Notes: generated by a model from the letters alone, not told the origin. Shown: positions 1 through 9,464, counted from the stretch's first letter. The stretch: 64,000 bases of DNA from Nitrosovibrio sp. Nv4 (GCF_900215485.1 NZ_OCMZ01000002.1:372001-436000), one strand, 5' to 3'. A program made the numbers and translations.

Positions 1-1
1 G

Positions 2-526
2 TTTAATTTGGCATATTCAAGCCAAGCGCCAGCGCAGGAGTTGATCGCCCCAGATATGAACATTCCGTCCGGCGCCGCAGCCGGGATGGCTCAGGACAGT
101 CCATTCGTCTATCCCTCGGCAATGCATGATCAGTTTGCGCGACATGGAGCGGCCTATAACCAGCATAACGGGCATCAAAATAAGGGTGCATCTGGCAGGC
201 CGCTCATCGTCCTGCCTGTGCCGCTGCAGGGTAACGGTATGTCCGGATTCAACAGCATGTATGGGTTCCAGTACCCCGGCAGTTACATGCCACGAGACAC
301 ACCTCTCCACAGATTCAATGGTTATGTGGTTTGTGACCCGCCCGAACTCCCCACCGAAGCAACAACTGAACCAGGCGCAGTGGCGCGGCGTTCGATCAAG
401 ATTACGTCAACGCGATCCCTGGCGGCCCCGGCTCATTCACAGCCATGCCCTGTGTACACCATAAATGGCGAGATTCCAAAACAAAAAAGCTACACGACGA
501 AGCCTTCAAGGCGCAATGCACCGTAA
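2..526 (+). CDS. Hypothetical protein, 5'-truncated by the window edge
   Basis: The frame is open from the first complete codon, so the true start probably lies outside the window; a TTG at base 8 could also serve. The visible part (about 174 residues) is rich in Pro, Tyr, Asn, Gly and Met, has no hydrophobic segment and no recognised domain, and ends in a basic tail. Composition suggests an exported or surface-associated low-complexity protein, but this is inference. It lies 25 bases before the Bor-like lipoprotein gene on the same strand, so the two may be co-transcribed. Function unknown. Confidence 0.5.
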   Translation, partial: FNLAYSSQAPAQELIAPDMNIPSGAAAGMAQDSPFVYPSAMHDQFARHGAAYNQHNGHQNKGASGRPLIVLPVPLQGNGMSGFNSMYGFQYPGSYMPRDTPLHRFNGYVVCDPPELPTEATTEPGAVARRSIKITSTRSLAAPAHSQPCPVYTINGEIPKQKSYTTKPSRRNAP

Positions 527-551
527 ATGACACGATGAGGAGAGGGCGGCA

Positions 552-962
552 ATGATAACCGCAGGTATGACTGCTTCCGATGTAGTGAAGAAAAATGCTC
601 GTGTCTGGTGTATTGCTGCTTGCATGACCATCATTCTTGTACTGCCAGGTTGTGCCAGTTTTCAGGTCACCGTGCCGGATTCCGATCCTATCCAGCCCGA
701 AGGACAAGCTGCTGAATATCAGAAAAAGACCATGCATGCATTCTTTTGGGGACTGGTGCTTGATCCCCAGGTTTTTGCTGCTGAATGCCACGGCCAGGGC
801 ATCAATGACGTCGTTGTCTATCGTACCCTTGCACATGATCTTGCCGGCGTCGTCACTCTGGGTCTATGGATGCCGACAGAGGTACGTTTTCGCTGCAAGG
901 CGCCTCCCACACGACCGGGGGTGCTTCCTGTGCCGCGTAAACGGTCGCGCGCCGTGTCTTGA
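552..962 (+). CDS. Bor/Iss-like lipoprotein
   Basis: A 136-residue protein with a hydrophobic N-terminal segment (about residues 19-33) ending in a lipobox LPGC, which predicts lipid attachment at Cys34. The C-terminal half shows the layout of the Bor/Iss family: an H-x-FFWGL segment, a conserved Cys (AAECHG), then GVVTLGLWMPTEVRFRC matching the ITLGIYTPLEARVYC region of phage lambda Bor. Known Bor/Iss proteins are outer-membrane lipoproteins linked to serum resistance in enterobacteria; in this presumably free-living organism the role is probably envelope-related and otherwise unknown. The N-terminus is longer than usual. A strong GAGGAGAGGG ribosome site precedes the ATG. Confidence 0.7.
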   Translation: MITAGMTASDVVKKNARVWCIAACMTIILVLPGCASFQVTVPDSDPIQPEGQAAEYQKKTMHAFFWGLVLDPQVFAAECHGQGINDVVVYRTLAHDLAGVVTLGLWMPTEVRFRCKAPPTRPGVLPVPRKRSRAVS

Positions 963-1000
963 AACAAGGTCAGTCAAAACAAATCAAGAGAGCCTCCATT

Positions 1001-2581
1001 ATGCCAAACGGGACTGAAAGCAACTCAAACGGACGAAGCTTCTTCAGGCTTCAAGCCGTGGAAACGGGACGACATGAGTCTTTCAAGCAGACCCTTGAGG
1101 GCGAATACGCCTTTCGCATCGACCGCGGCGCCAATCCACCCTTGGACACCTACAATGCAGCGACCAGGGAATTGCAGGGTATCATCCAGGCTTGCCTTGA
1201 CGATGACAAGTCGCTGAGGGCGCACGGCAGTTTGTGGTCATTGAGTACGGTAGCTGTCACGGATGGCCGTCTCATCGACAACACAGCACTGCGACTGGCA
1301 TTCGAAGTGCCACAGGCACTGGCTGACCCCGCTTATTCCGGCGATTCCGCAAAGCTGCGCTTCGTCGAATGCGGCAACTCGGTTGCGGCGCTCAATGACT
1401 ATCTCTTTGCCGCCGGCCTGTCGATCAAGGGTTGCGGTTCCAACAACGGTCAGACCATCGCCGGTGCGCTTTCGACCGGAACCCATGGGGGCGCCTACCT
1501 GTTCGGCGCCATGCAGGAAATGGTTGTCGGATTGCACCTCATCACCGGACCGGACAAACATGTCTACCTGGAACGGAAGTCCGCTCCTGTCATGCAATCC
1601 GCCTTTGCAGAGAGCATAGACACCGAATTCATCCGGGACGACACATTGTTCAACGCGGCACTGGTAAATTTCGGCTCCTTCGGGATCATACACGGCATCA
1701 TGATCGAGACGCGGGCCCTGTTCGCCCTTAACGCAGCCCGGTTCAGATTCCCTTATGGTGACACACTCAAGGCGGCGATCACTGCATGCGATCCCATGCT
1801 GATTCCTCTGCCGCCGGAGGCCAGCGGCATATCCCGCGACAATCCCTACCACTTCGAAGTTTTCTTCAACCCCAACGAAGGCACGCCGCCTGCCGAAGCT
1901 ATTGTTCTTCTCATGTACGAGACTCATTATGATCCCGACACTTATGTCGCTCCGGAATGGAATGCCGGCGAGCCGGGCCTCGGCGCATCTGGGCTGGATA
2001 TCATGGGGGCGCTGGTGGGCAGGATACCCACCCCGCTAAATAAACTGGCCGTGCCATTGCTGAACAGCCAGGTGAATCAGGAGTTCGCACCCTATTTCAG
2101 GACGGCGATCATCAGGGACCTCTTCCGCGGCGAGAAGACCCTGGGCAAGACGCTGGCCTGCGGGGTGGGCATGCCCGTCTCCCGCGCAGTAGAAGCAATG
2201 GAAATCGCCTTCGGGATTTATAAGGAGTCAAACAGCGTTCTGCCGCTTATACTTTCGCACCGTTTCGTCAAGGGCACAAAAGCGCTGCTCGGATTCACCC
2301 GCTTCGATACCACGGCGGTTATGGAGATGGATGCGGTAAATACCCCTGAAACTCGCGCATTCTTCAACAGGGTCTGGGAAGCGCTCGATGCAGCCGGCAT
2401 TCCATTTACCCTGCACTGGGGTAAATACAACTCTTTCCTTACGCCGGAACGCGTGCGAGAGCGCTACGGCGATGCCGCCGTGGATCAATGGCTCACCAGT
2501 CGCGAGACGCTGCTGGAAAGCGCGGCAGTACGCCGGATCTTCAACAACGACTTCACCGTGAGCGTAGGGTTGGCAAACTGA
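1001..2581 (+). CDS. FAD-linked oxidase, VAO/sugar-lactone oxidase type
   Basis: A 526-residue flavoprotein of the vanillyl-alcohol-oxidase superfamily. The PP-type FAD domain occupies roughly the first 240 residues: an oxidase-typical GCGSNNGQTIAGALSTGTHGG stretch binds the cofactor, as in aldonolactone and cholesterol oxidases. The C-terminal substrate domain ends with HWGKYNSF, resembling the HWGK signature of D-arabinono/L-gulono-lactone oxidases. I chose the ATG at 1001, preceded by AAGAGAG; an upstream in-frame TTG at 959 overlaps the previous stop and would add 14 residues. No export signal is visible. The substrate cannot be fixed; a sugar lactone or alditol is plausible. Confidence 0.75.
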   Translation: MPNGTESNSNGRSFFRLQAVETGRHESFKQTLEGEYAFRIDRGANPPLDTYNAATRELQGIIQACLDDDKSLRAHGSLWSLSTVAVTDGRLIDNTALRLAFEVPQALADPAYSGDSAKLRFVECGNSVAALNDYLFAAGLSIKGCGSNNGQTIAGALSTGTHGGAYLFGAMQEMVVGLHLITGPDKHVYLERKSAPVMQSAFAESIDTEFIRDDTLFNAALVNFGSFGIIHGIMIETRALFALNAARFRFPYGDTLKAAITACDPMLIPLPPEASGISRDNPYHFEVFFNPNEGTPPAEAIVLLMYETHYDPDTYVAPEWNAGEPGLGASGLDIMGALVGRIPTPLNKLAVPLLNSQVNQEFAPYFRTAIIRDLFRGEKTLGKTLACGVGMPVSRAVEAMEIAFGIYKESNSVLPLILSHRFVKGTKALLGFTRFDTTAVMEMDAVNTPETRAFFNRVWEALDAAGIPFTLHWGKYNSFLTPERVRERYGDAAVDQWLTSRETLLESAAVRRIFNNDFTVSVGLAN

Positions 2582-2717
2582 ATAACAGGAACCATAGCGT
2601 TCGGGCGAGATGTAGAGCCCATGCGAGGTTCATTGCAAGATATGAACTGGACGTCATCGGCAGAAGAGCGTAACGGGTGGCATTCGGTTCTCTGAGACAC
2701 GGGGACAACGCCCCGCC

Positions 2718-4484
2718 TCAGGCAAAAATCTGCTTGACCGTGGCTCTTATGATACCGGCTGAATCTGAATCGCCCTTCATGACCGCCGATGCGTACGCCC
2801 TTGCCTGTTCCAGGGTGACATGCGGTGGCAGTGGGGGTACATCCGGATCGGTGCAGGCCTCGAGCACCACCGGTCGGTCCGCGCTCAATGCAAAATCCCA
2901 GGCGCTGCCAAGATCTTCGGGACGGTCGACCCGTATACCGTGCAAGCCGATCAGCTTTGCATAATCCGCGTAAGGAAGGTCGGGCACGTCTTGTGCCTCG
3001 TTGAATTTCGGGTCTCCCTCTGTTGCCCGCTGTTCCCACGTCACCATATTCAAATCGCGGTTATTCAGAACCATCACGATAAGCCGCGGATCGCTCCAAT
3101 CATGCCAATATTTTCCGATGGTGATGAGTTCATTCATGCCATTCATCTGCATCGCACCATCCCCTACCATGGCTATTACCACCCGGTCCGGGTAGGCAAA
3201 TTTGGCTGCGATTGCATAGGGCACTCCCGATCCCATACTGGCCAGCCCGCCCGAAAGCGACGCCATCATACCCTGACGTATCTTCAGATCCCGCGCATAC
3301 CAGAAAGCCGAAGAACCCGAATCGCCAGTCAGGATGCAATTATCCGGAAGCCGCGGCGACAGTTCCCAGAATACTCTCTGCGGATTGACAGGGTTGGCCG
3401 GTTCCATGGCGCGCGCTTCAATGGTTTTCCACCATTCCGCAACATTGCTTTCTATCCGGTTGCGCCAGGTACGGTCTTCCTTCTTTTTCAATAGCGGAAT
3501 CAGGAGCTTCAAAGTTTCCGCGCTGTCCCCGATAAGATTCACTTCCATGGGGTAGCGGATGCTGATCATTCGGCCGTCTATGTCAATTTGCACGCCGCGC
3601 GCCTTCCCTTCCTCCGGCAGAAACTCCGAATAGGGGAAACTGGATCCAACCATCAAAAGCGTATCGCATGACGTCATCATCTTGTAGCTCGGCATGGTAC
3701 CCAGCATTCCAATGGCGCCGGTTACATATGGCAGGTCGTCGGGGACAACGGCTTTGCCCAGCAGGGCCTTCGCGACGCCGGCACCCAGCAGATCGGCCAC
3801 CTGAACGACCTCGTTGGTGGCGTCCAATGCCCCGGCACCAGCCAGGATAGCAACTTTCGAGCCGGCGTTAAGCACGTCCGCTGCCCGTTGTAAATCCTCA
3901 GCTTGAGGTACGATCCGCGGCGCCGTATACCCGGCTCCCGAATGTACGGTGCCGTGCTCATGAGGCGGCTTTTCGAAATCCATTTCCTGAATGTCGTTGG
4001 GTACAATTACGCAGCAGACATTCCGCTCAACCTGCGCGATTCGAATGGCGCGGTCCAGAACATGGCGAACCTGCACTGGCGTAGTCACGACATGCACGTA
4101 TTCGTGCGCCACATCCTTGAATAGTGAGACGAGATCGACTTCCTGCTGGTAGCTCCCTCCCAGTGCGGAACGTTTCTGTTGTCCGACAATGGCAACCACG
4201 GGCTGGTGGTCAAGCTTCGCATCATAGAGGCCATTGAGCAGGTGAATTGCACCTGGCCCCGAAGTCGCCAGACAAACGCCTACTTCGCCGGTGAATTTCG
4301 CATGTGCGCAAGCCATGAATGCCGACATCTCTTCGTGCCTTACCTGCACGAAATCGAGCTTATCCGAAGCACGATTTATCGCCCCCATAATGCCATTGAT
4401 GCCGTCACCCGGAAGGCCGAAGATGCGCTTGATACCCCATTCGGATAAACGGCGGACCAGAAAATCACTGACGTTTTCTTTCAT
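2718..4484 (-). CDS. Thiamine-diphosphate enzyme, pyruvate oxidase/acetolactate synthase type
   Basis: A 588-residue protein with the three-domain layout of the POX/ALS family. The N-terminal pyrimidine-binding domain has the catalytic Glu in RHEEMSAFMA and the LATSGPGAIHLLNGLYDAK motif; a central domain (about 195-340) follows; and the C-terminal ThDP-binding domain carries GDGAMQMNGMNEL...NNRDLNMV, the GDG-(25-30)-N motif that holds Mg and diphosphate. The overall resemblance is to PoxB-like enzymes that decarboxylate pyruvate or another 2-oxo acid. No C-terminal lipid-binding helix is obvious, so quinone-linked oxidation is uncertain. An AGGAG site precedes the ATG. It is the last gene of a minus-strand run, 238 bases after the FmdE-like gene, so it may have its own promoter. 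Confidence 0.8.
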   Translation of the reverse strand: MKENVSDFLVRRLSEWGIKRIFGLPGDGINGIMGAINRASDKLDFVQVRHEEMSAFMACAHAKFTGEVGVCLATSGPGAIHLLNGLYDAKLDHQPVVAIVGQQKRSALGGSYQQEVDLVSLFKDVAHEYVHVVTTPVQVRHVLDRAIRIAQVERNVCCVIVPNDIQEMDFEKPPHEHGTVHSGAGYTAPRIVPQAEDLQRAADVLNAGSKVAILAGAGALDATNEVVQVADLLGAGVAKALLGKAVVPDDLPYVTGAIGMLGTMPSYKMMTSCDTLLMVGSSFPYSEFLPEEGKARGVQIDIDGRMISIRYPMEVNLIGDSAETLKLLIPLLKKKEDRTWRNRIESNVAEWWKTIEARAMEPANPVNPQRVFWELSPRLPDNCILTGDSGSSAFWYARDLKIRQGMMASLSGGLASMGSGVPYAIAAKFAYPDRVVIAMVGDGAMQMNGMNELITIGKYWHDWSDPRLIVMVLNNRDLNMVTWEQRATEGDPKFNEAQDVPDLPYADYAKLIGLHGIRVDRPEDLGSAWDFALSADRPVVLEACTDPDVPPLPPHVTLEQARAYASAVMKGDSDSAGIIRATVKQIFA

Positions 4485-4722
4485 GACCGGCTCCTGGCTA
4501 ATGGGACGCTACCCCAAAAACCAAAGTATTACTCGCCCAGTCCTGAACTACCGTGCGGTAAGGTACGTAAACAGACTTTTATAGCCGACCCAACCTGTAG
4601 CCGGAGATTCTGTGGAAGTGCCTTCATTTTTTGGACAACCGAATCACGCGGCAGTGGTTTGGTTGCCATGTAGGCATCATGCGAAAGGAAATATTTTTGA
4701 AGGCCTATGCGTCGCTTCAACT

Positions 4723-5334
4723 TTAGATATGCGCAACACTTACCACGCGCGGATCGTCGGCAAACTCCAGCAGTAGCCGCCGCACGCGATCCTGCCATGC
4801 ATCGGCAAACGCACTGCGCTGCGTATCGTCCGCGCGATCCTGCAGGATAGCCATCAAACGTAGTCCCTGTGCAGGATCCCCCGGCACGGAGGAAACGTCT
4901 AGTTTCACTGCCACGCTCGCGCCGCTATCAAGGCGCTTGAAAGTGATAGCTTCTCCTTCGCGGCGCTCCGCAAAGCTGAGCAACCCCTTGCGCCGGAAAC
5001 GCCCCTGGATGCCATGAAAGCCGTTTTCAGCGGCGGCGCCCGTCAGCAGCGTCAGCACCTGGGCCATAACTCCGGTAGTACCGTCATCTTCGGGCGCAGG
5101 CATATGCACGGCGACGGCGCCGCGCTCAGCGGGTTCATCTGGATAAAGCGCTGCCAGCGCGGCACGTCCCACCAGAAAGGCGCCTGCGACAGTGGGACAG
5201 GAATGCCCCGCAAGCCGCACCGCATCAAGGTAGTGGTATTCTAAAATGCCTCCGTGCGCTGCGCCTAGCATAGCCGCAAACGGGTCATGGGTACGTACCA
5301 CCGGAGCCTGTTCATAAAAATCGGGAAAATTCAC
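4723..5334 (-). CDS. FmdE-like protein
   Basis: A 203-residue protein whose centre contains GGILEYHYLDAVRLAGHSCPTVAG followed by a helix with GRAALAALYP. This is the metal-binding GHxCP region of the family related to formylmethanofuran dehydrogenase subunit E. I chose a GTG start at 5334 because AAAGGAGG lies 5-6 bases upstream and because this start falls after the hemerythrin gene's stop. The open frame extends upstream to 5529 but would then overlap that gene with low-quality sequence. FmdE-like proteins outside methanogens have no settled function; His and Cys of GHxCP probably bind a metal. Likely co-transcribed with the hemerythrin gene, 40 bases upstream. Confidence 0.65.
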   Translation of the reverse strand: MNFPDFYEQAPVVRTHDPFAAMLGAAHGGILEYHYLDAVRLAGHSCPTVAGAFLVGRAALAALYPDEPAERGAVAVHMPAPEDDGTTGVMAQVLTLLTGAAAENGFHGIQGRFRRKGLLSFAERREGEAITFKRLDSGASVAVKLDVSSVPGDPAQGLRLMAILQDRADDTQRSAFADAWQDRVRRLLLEFADDPRVVSVAHI

Positions 5335-5374
5335 ACGCACCTCCTTTAAAAGTTGGATCAAGCTGGACCGGCCG

Positions 5375-5809
5375 TCACGTATTGGCGTCGGCGGCATCGG
5401 TGTGGGTATGAGTATCGGTATTCGCAACACAGGGGTGCGACTGCAGCTGCGGAAAAAATGCGCGTTCCTCGTACCGTACGTGCGCGCGGAGAAGATCGGC
5501 GAATCTGCGCAGGCGCTCTGCTGGTTCAAGCTGGCAGGGGCCTGCCCCCAGCATCCGCAACTCGGCGTGCTCGGTGAGAATACGTTCCACCGATACCGGA
5601 TCGAGAGTGTCCTTCGCGACCTGTATCAGCCGTTCCTCCTGTTCGAAGTGCACGGCCAACAGCATATGCCAATGCCTCTCAATCTGCTCAACCGCAGCTG
5701 ACAAGACGGCTGCATCATTACTACTGGTGGCGCGCCGTGCATCCCGCGCCATTACCAGCGAGGTGTGATGTTCTCGCGACAATGAGAGCAGCGCACCTAT
5801 TCGGGGCAT
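5375..5809 (-). CDS. Hemerythrin HHE-domain protein
   Basis: A 144-residue protein. The pattern of metal-ligand-like residues fits a hemerythrin cation-binding four-helix bundle: SREHHTSL near the N-terminus, ERHWHMLLAVHFEQEE in the second helix (H-x3-E type), LTEHAELR in the third and RAHVRYEERAFFPQL in the fourth. Such domains bind a di-iron centre and sense or carry O2 or NO, or store iron. The C-terminal tail is a short Thr/His/Asp repeat tract (THTHTDAADANT). A clear GAGGTGAA site precedes the ATG. It lies 51 bases after the FMN reductase gene and 40 bases before the FmdE-like gene, suggesting a small redox operon. Confidence 0.8.
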   Translation of the reverse strand: MPRIGALLSLSREHHTSLVMARDARRATSSNDAAVLSAAVEQIERHWHMLLAVHFEQEERLIQVAKDTLDPVSVERILTEHAELRMLGAGPCQLEPAERLRRFADLLRAHVRYEERAFFPQLQSHPCVANTDTHTHTDAADANT

Positions 5810-5860
5810 TTCACCTCGTGATGATAAAAATTGACCATCGGAGTGTCAGGCCGGGGTTGC

Positions 5861-6427
5861 TCATTGCCTCATCGTTTTCAACGCCTCCGCCCACTTGTAT
5901 AGCTCGTTCAGCAACGATATGCCTGAATTTTCGTGATGATCGTCCGGCATGAAGTTTTGGCTATCATCGAAGAGGCCAGAAACATTCTGCACCGAGACAG
6001 CTTCCATCATTGGCATCATTTTCAGCGTGGTCAACGTGAGTTTTTGTACGAAGGCTGAACGCATGCCGCCCGAGACTCCGCCATAACTCACGATCCCTGC
6101 GGGCTTGTAGTTCCATTCCTTGTAAACATAATTGAGCGCATTCAAAAGGGAAGGCGGAGGCCCGAAATTGTATTCAGGCGTCACGAACACGTAGGCGTCC
6201 GCCGCGTTCACGCTGGCGGCCCACTTCTTCGTATGTGCGTGCTGGTAGTTCTGCCGGATGGGATGCTCCGGTTCATCGTATACCGGAAGATGGAAGTCAG
6301 CGAGGTCGACCAGCACCGCGTCAAACTTTTCATGCTGCACTGCGAGCTCATGAAACCACTTGGCCACAGGAGGCCCCACGCGGCCCGGCCGCGTACTGCA
6401 GATGATAATATGAAGTTTAAGAGTCAT
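5861..6427 (-). CDS. NADPH-dependent FMN reductase family protein
   Basis: A 188-residue flavodoxin-like protein. The N-terminal beta strand and phosphate loop (IIICSTRPGRVGPPVAKW) is the FMN phosphate-binding loop of the NADPH-dependent FMN/azo/chromate reductase family; the second signature TPEYNFGPPPSLLNALNY contacts the isoalloxazine ring; SYGGVSGGMRSAFVQKL is the third conserved region. Length is normal for the family. It probably reduces FMN or quinone-like compounds with NAD(P)H in the cytoplasm. AAAGGA precedes the start. Its place after an alcohol dehydrogenase and a phenol-oxidising flavoenzyme suggests it could handle quinone-type by-products, which is inference. Confidence 0.85.
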   Translation of the reverse strand: MTLKLHIIICSTRPGRVGPPVAKWFHELAVQHEKFDAVLVDLADFHLPVYDEPEHPIRQNYQHAHTKKWAASVNAADAYVFVTPEYNFGPPPSLLNALNYVYKEWNYKPAGIVSYGGVSGGMRSAFVQKLTLTTLKMMPMMEAVSVQNVSGLFDDSQNFMPDDHHENSGISLLNELYKWAEALKTMRQ

Positions 6428-6574
6428 ATTTTTCCTTTATTTGAGTACTCTGCTTTGAAATATTCCAGTTCATATCAACAGCGCACCGACGATTTCCGAC
6501 TCATGCCGGCCTGTAATTTACACGGTGGCGCCGAGGAAAAATTTATATTCAAATCGAATAAAACTGCAAAGACC

Positions 6575-7684
6575 TCAGGATGCGAGCCGAATGATCGGTT
6601 TAATGATGAGGCCCTTCTCACTGTCTTCAGCCGCCTGATTGATCTGTTCCAGGCTGTAGAATTTCACCAGCTTGTCGAACGGAAAACGCCCCTGTCTATA
6701 AAGCTCGATGAGGGCAGGGATGAAGATATCCGGCATGCTGTCGCCTTCGATAATCCCGATAATGCGCTTGCCCGTCGTCATCACCCCATTCACATCGAAA
6801 CTTGCCTCGGTGCCGAGGGCGGGCGCGCCGACAATGCCGCAGGTTCCGCGGATTGCCAGCGCATCAATGGCCTGCCGTAGCACCGCTGGCCGTCCGCTGG
6901 ATTCAAGCGTGAAATTGGCCCCGCCGCCGGTAATCTGGCGGACCGCTTCGACAGGATTAGCCTCTTTGCTGTTCACAGTATGGGTCGCCCCAAGTTCTTT
7001 AGCCAGCTCGAGCCGGGACGGCACCACGTCCGCGGCAATAATAATGGCGGCCCCCGCCACGCGCGCCGCCATGACGGCGCTCAGTCCCACCGCGCCTCCG
7101 CCAAATGCAGCAAAGCTGCTGCCGGGCCTGACCTTCAGCGCATTCATCACGGCTCCCGCGCCGGTTTGAATGCCGCAGCCGAGTGGGCCCAGCAGTTCCA
7201 GCGGCACATCCTTGGACACCTTGATCACGTTGCGCTCGTGAGCAAGCGCATAGGTGCCGAATGAGGATTGCCCGAAGAAATGGTCGTGAATTGGTCCATT
7301 CGTGTCGCGGGTGGCCGTACTGCCGTCTTCACGGGCGCCGCCAAAATTAAGCGGATAGAAATTTTCGCAATAGGTCAGATCGCCGCGCAGGCAGGGTTTG
7401 CAGTGGCCGCACCACATATAGGTCAGCACGACGTGGTCGCCTACCGCCACTTTCTTCACGCTGTCGCCAATTTGCTCCACCACGCCAGAACCTTCATGCC
7501 CGAGTACAACAGGCAAAGGCACGTCGTAGAGTTGGTCGCGCGCGACCATGTCGGTGTGACACATGCCAGTCGCAACTACCCGCACCAGCACCTCATCGGG
7601 AAGCGGTTCATTCAGATTGAGTATTTCAATCTGGAATGGGCCGCCCTTCTGTCGAATTGTCGCCGCTTTGATTTCTCTCATCAT
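6575..7684 (-). CDS. Zinc-dependent NAD(P) alcohol dehydrogenase, aryl-alcohol dehydrogenase type
   Basis: A 369-residue medium-chain dehydrogenase. Catalytic zinc ligands are expected at Cys42 (GMCHTD) and in the GHE motif at His63-Glu64; the structural zinc lobe has Cys92, Cys95, Cys98 and Cys106. The Rossmann segment reads [18 protein letters not shown] with an acidic residue after the second strand (IIAADV), which favours NAD. The closest recognisable subgroup is benzyl/aryl-alcohol dehydrogenase (XylB-like), which oxidises aromatic alcohols to aldehydes. It lies 217 bases downstream of the 4-cresol dehydrogenase-like gene on the same strand; 4-hydroxybenzyl or vanillyl alcohol would be a fitting substrate, inferred from context. 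Confidence 0.85.
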   Translation of the reverse strand: MMREIKAATIRQKGGPFQIEILNLNEPLPDEVLVRVVATGMCHTDMVARDQLYDVPLPVVLGHEGSGVVEQIGDSVKKVAVGDHVVLTYMWCGHCKPCLRGDLTYCENFYPLNFGGAREDGSTATRDTNGPIHDHFFGQSSFGTYALAHERNVIKVSKDVPLELLGPLGCGIQTGAGAVMNALKVRPGSSFAAFGGGAVGLSAVMAARVAGAAIIIAADVVPSRLELAKELGATHTVNSKEANPVEAVRQITGGGANFTLESSGRPAVLRQAIDALAIRGTCGIVGAPALGTEASFDVNGVMTTGKRIIGIIEGDSMPDIFIPALIELYRQGRFPFDKLVKFYSLEQINQAAEDSEKGLIIKPIIRLAS

Positions 7685-7901
7685 CAGGTTCCAATATTTA
7701 TTGGACTACTCATCGAAAAATGGTCTTCGTCGAGAATGGGGCTCGTTGTGGCAGGTATTGGGTGTTATCAGGAGCCGCGGCGCAGCATTCAGCGGACAAT
7801 CCGCTGCCGATAGCGGAACCAGGTACTATATCCGCATCACTGAAGCACGACGGATGCCCTTATTCGCAAATCCCGCCGTCGACCTCCTTCAAGCCCTTCT
7901 G

Positions 7902-9446
7902 TTACCGGATGCCAGATTTTCCCGGTGCAAGGATTCCATTGGGATCCAGGGCGTCTTTGAGAGTCTTGTTGACTTTGCGCTGCACCGGGCCGTACGTATC
8001 GGCCACTTTGTCCATAAAGGCGGTGTTCACGCGATAGATTCCGTATCCCTGAGCTGAAAATGTGGTTACCAGTTCATCGAAGCACCTGTATGCCGCCTTC
8101 ATCTGCTCCGGGTCTGTCTTATCGTACAACACATCGACGACATGATGCATATCGCGCATACCGACAATAAATTCGCCAGAATAATCCAGTCCATGCTTGC
8201 CCAGGATCTGCTTGGTCAAGGCCATTTGTTTGAGCGTTTCGCTCCCGCGCGCCTGAGAGACCGGTGCAAACCACATCGAGCCGCCACCACCGCGCCAGTT
8301 GTACAAGGAAAATTCCTTGAGCGTCATATCTCCACGCATGAGGGCGGCGCGATAGGCAAAAGCGGGATCGCCGGCTGACTCCTTCTCGGTCAGAATCTTC
8401 CCCTTGCCGGACTTGCCAAACGCCTGCGTCACGATGTTCCAGTTCACATCGACCTGTTCCTGCGTGCCGTAGAGGGCCGCGTATACGTTCCAGATTCCCA
8501 GGTTATGATCTTTTGTGATTTTACGCACGGCCGCATCGGGGATCGAGCCAGGCCCGGTTACATAGTCGCTGCGCCGGGCCTTGGTCGGCGCTTCGTACAA
8601 GGCATGAGCGATAACGACGGCGTTGGGGATAACACCGTTGATGCGCAACGGCCGGATCGTTTCCACGATCTCCACAATGTCTCCCTCATCCTGGTATTGT
8701 ATGACAAACGGCTTGAACACCGGCGGCGCGGGCATGAGCCAGAAACCGAATTTAGTAACAATGCCATAATTGGATTGGGTAAAAATTCCATCCAGATAGG
8801 GGCCGTATCCCCATTTGAAAACCTGCCACGTGTTGGAATTCGGCATCGAGCCCATCGCGGTACGCAGCACTTCGCCGTTCGCGAGCACGACCTCCATGCC
8901 GCAGGCGAACAGGAAATGCTCCCCATAAGGTGTATAGCCAACCCCGCGATCCAGCGTATTGCCGACCGGTCCGGCAATCGCTGACGGGGCTGGCATCGAC
9001 AGCCACAAGCCCAGCTTATGTTCGGCGATGTAGTCGTAGAGCTGTTTGTAAGTAACACCTGGCTCGACGAGCGCATACGCGAGGTCCTTATCAACTTCCA
9101 GAATGCGATTCATGCGCTTTAGATCGAGCACGATCTGGCCGCGCTCAGCCGGTGCAGCGGAGCCGTAGCCCAGGTTTTTTCCCGTTGAGATGGGCCAGAT
9201 CGGTACTTTATACTGGTTGCAGATACCCACAATCTTCTGGATCTGTTCCACTGTTGTGGCCATCAGTGCCGCAGAGGGAGTATGGTCAGAGTCCGGCACT
9301 GGCATCATTGTCTTGATATAAGGTGCAAGCTGTTCCGCACTCGTTAGCACGGCTGCCTCGCCGAGAGCAGCGCGAAACGCTTTTATCGCGGCGTCAAAAG
9401 TTGGTTCGGATACGCCCTTGGGCAGTGCAATATATTTACTGGCCAT
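7902..9446 (-). CDS. 4-cresol dehydrogenase/vanillyl-alcohol oxidase-type flavoprotein
   Basis: A 514-residue protein of the VAO family. The FAD-binding half shows PIWPISTGKNLGYGSAAPAERGQIVLDLKRMNRI and later NTLDRGVGYTPYGEH, both typical of 4-cresol dehydrogenase flavoprotein subunits and eugenol/vanillyl-alcohol oxidases. The C-terminal part contains NWRGGGGSMWFAP and ends HPN-like (ALDPNGILAPGKSGI), again as in this group. The family removes hydride from a para-alkyl phenol or hydroxybenzyl alcohol. The nearby cytochrome c gene suggests a dehydrogenase passing electrons to cytochrome c rather than an oxidase. I cannot assign the covalent flavin residue. An AGGAGA site precedes the start. 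It begins 18 bases after the stop of the unknown Tat-leader protein. Confidence 0.85.
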   Translation of the reverse strand: MASKYIALPKGVSEPTFDAAIKAFRAALGEAAVLTSAEQLAPYIKTMMPVPDSDHTPSAALMATTVEQIQKIVGICNQYKVPIWPISTGKNLGYGSAAPAERGQIVLDLKRMNRILEVDKDLAYALVEPGVTYKQLYDYIAEHKLGLWLSMPAPSAIAGPVGNTLDRGVGYTPYGEHFLFACGMEVVLANGEVLRTAMGSMPNSNTWQVFKWGYGPYLDGIFTQSNYGIVTKFGFWLMPAPPVFKPFVIQYQDEGDIVEIVETIRPLRINGVIPNAVVIAHALYEAPTKARRSDYVTGPGSIPDAAVRKITKDHNLGIWNVYAALYGTQEQVDVNWNIVTQAFGKSGKGKILTEKESAGDPAFAYRAALMRGDMTLKEFSLYNWRGGGGSMWFAPVSQARGSETLKQMALTKQILGKHGLDYSGEFIVGMRDMHHVVDVLYDKTDPEQMKAAYRCFDELVTTFSAQGYGIYRVNTAFMDKVADTYGPVQRKVNKTLKDALDPNGILAPGKSGIR

Positions 9447-9464
9447 CGTTTGTTCTCCTGGGCA

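Noticed and set aside
2485-3039. Minus-strand open frame overlapping the ends of two genes
   Set aside because: Out of frame with the thiamine-diphosphate enzyme and antisense to the flavoprotein; composition is Arg/Gly/Ser-rich noise.
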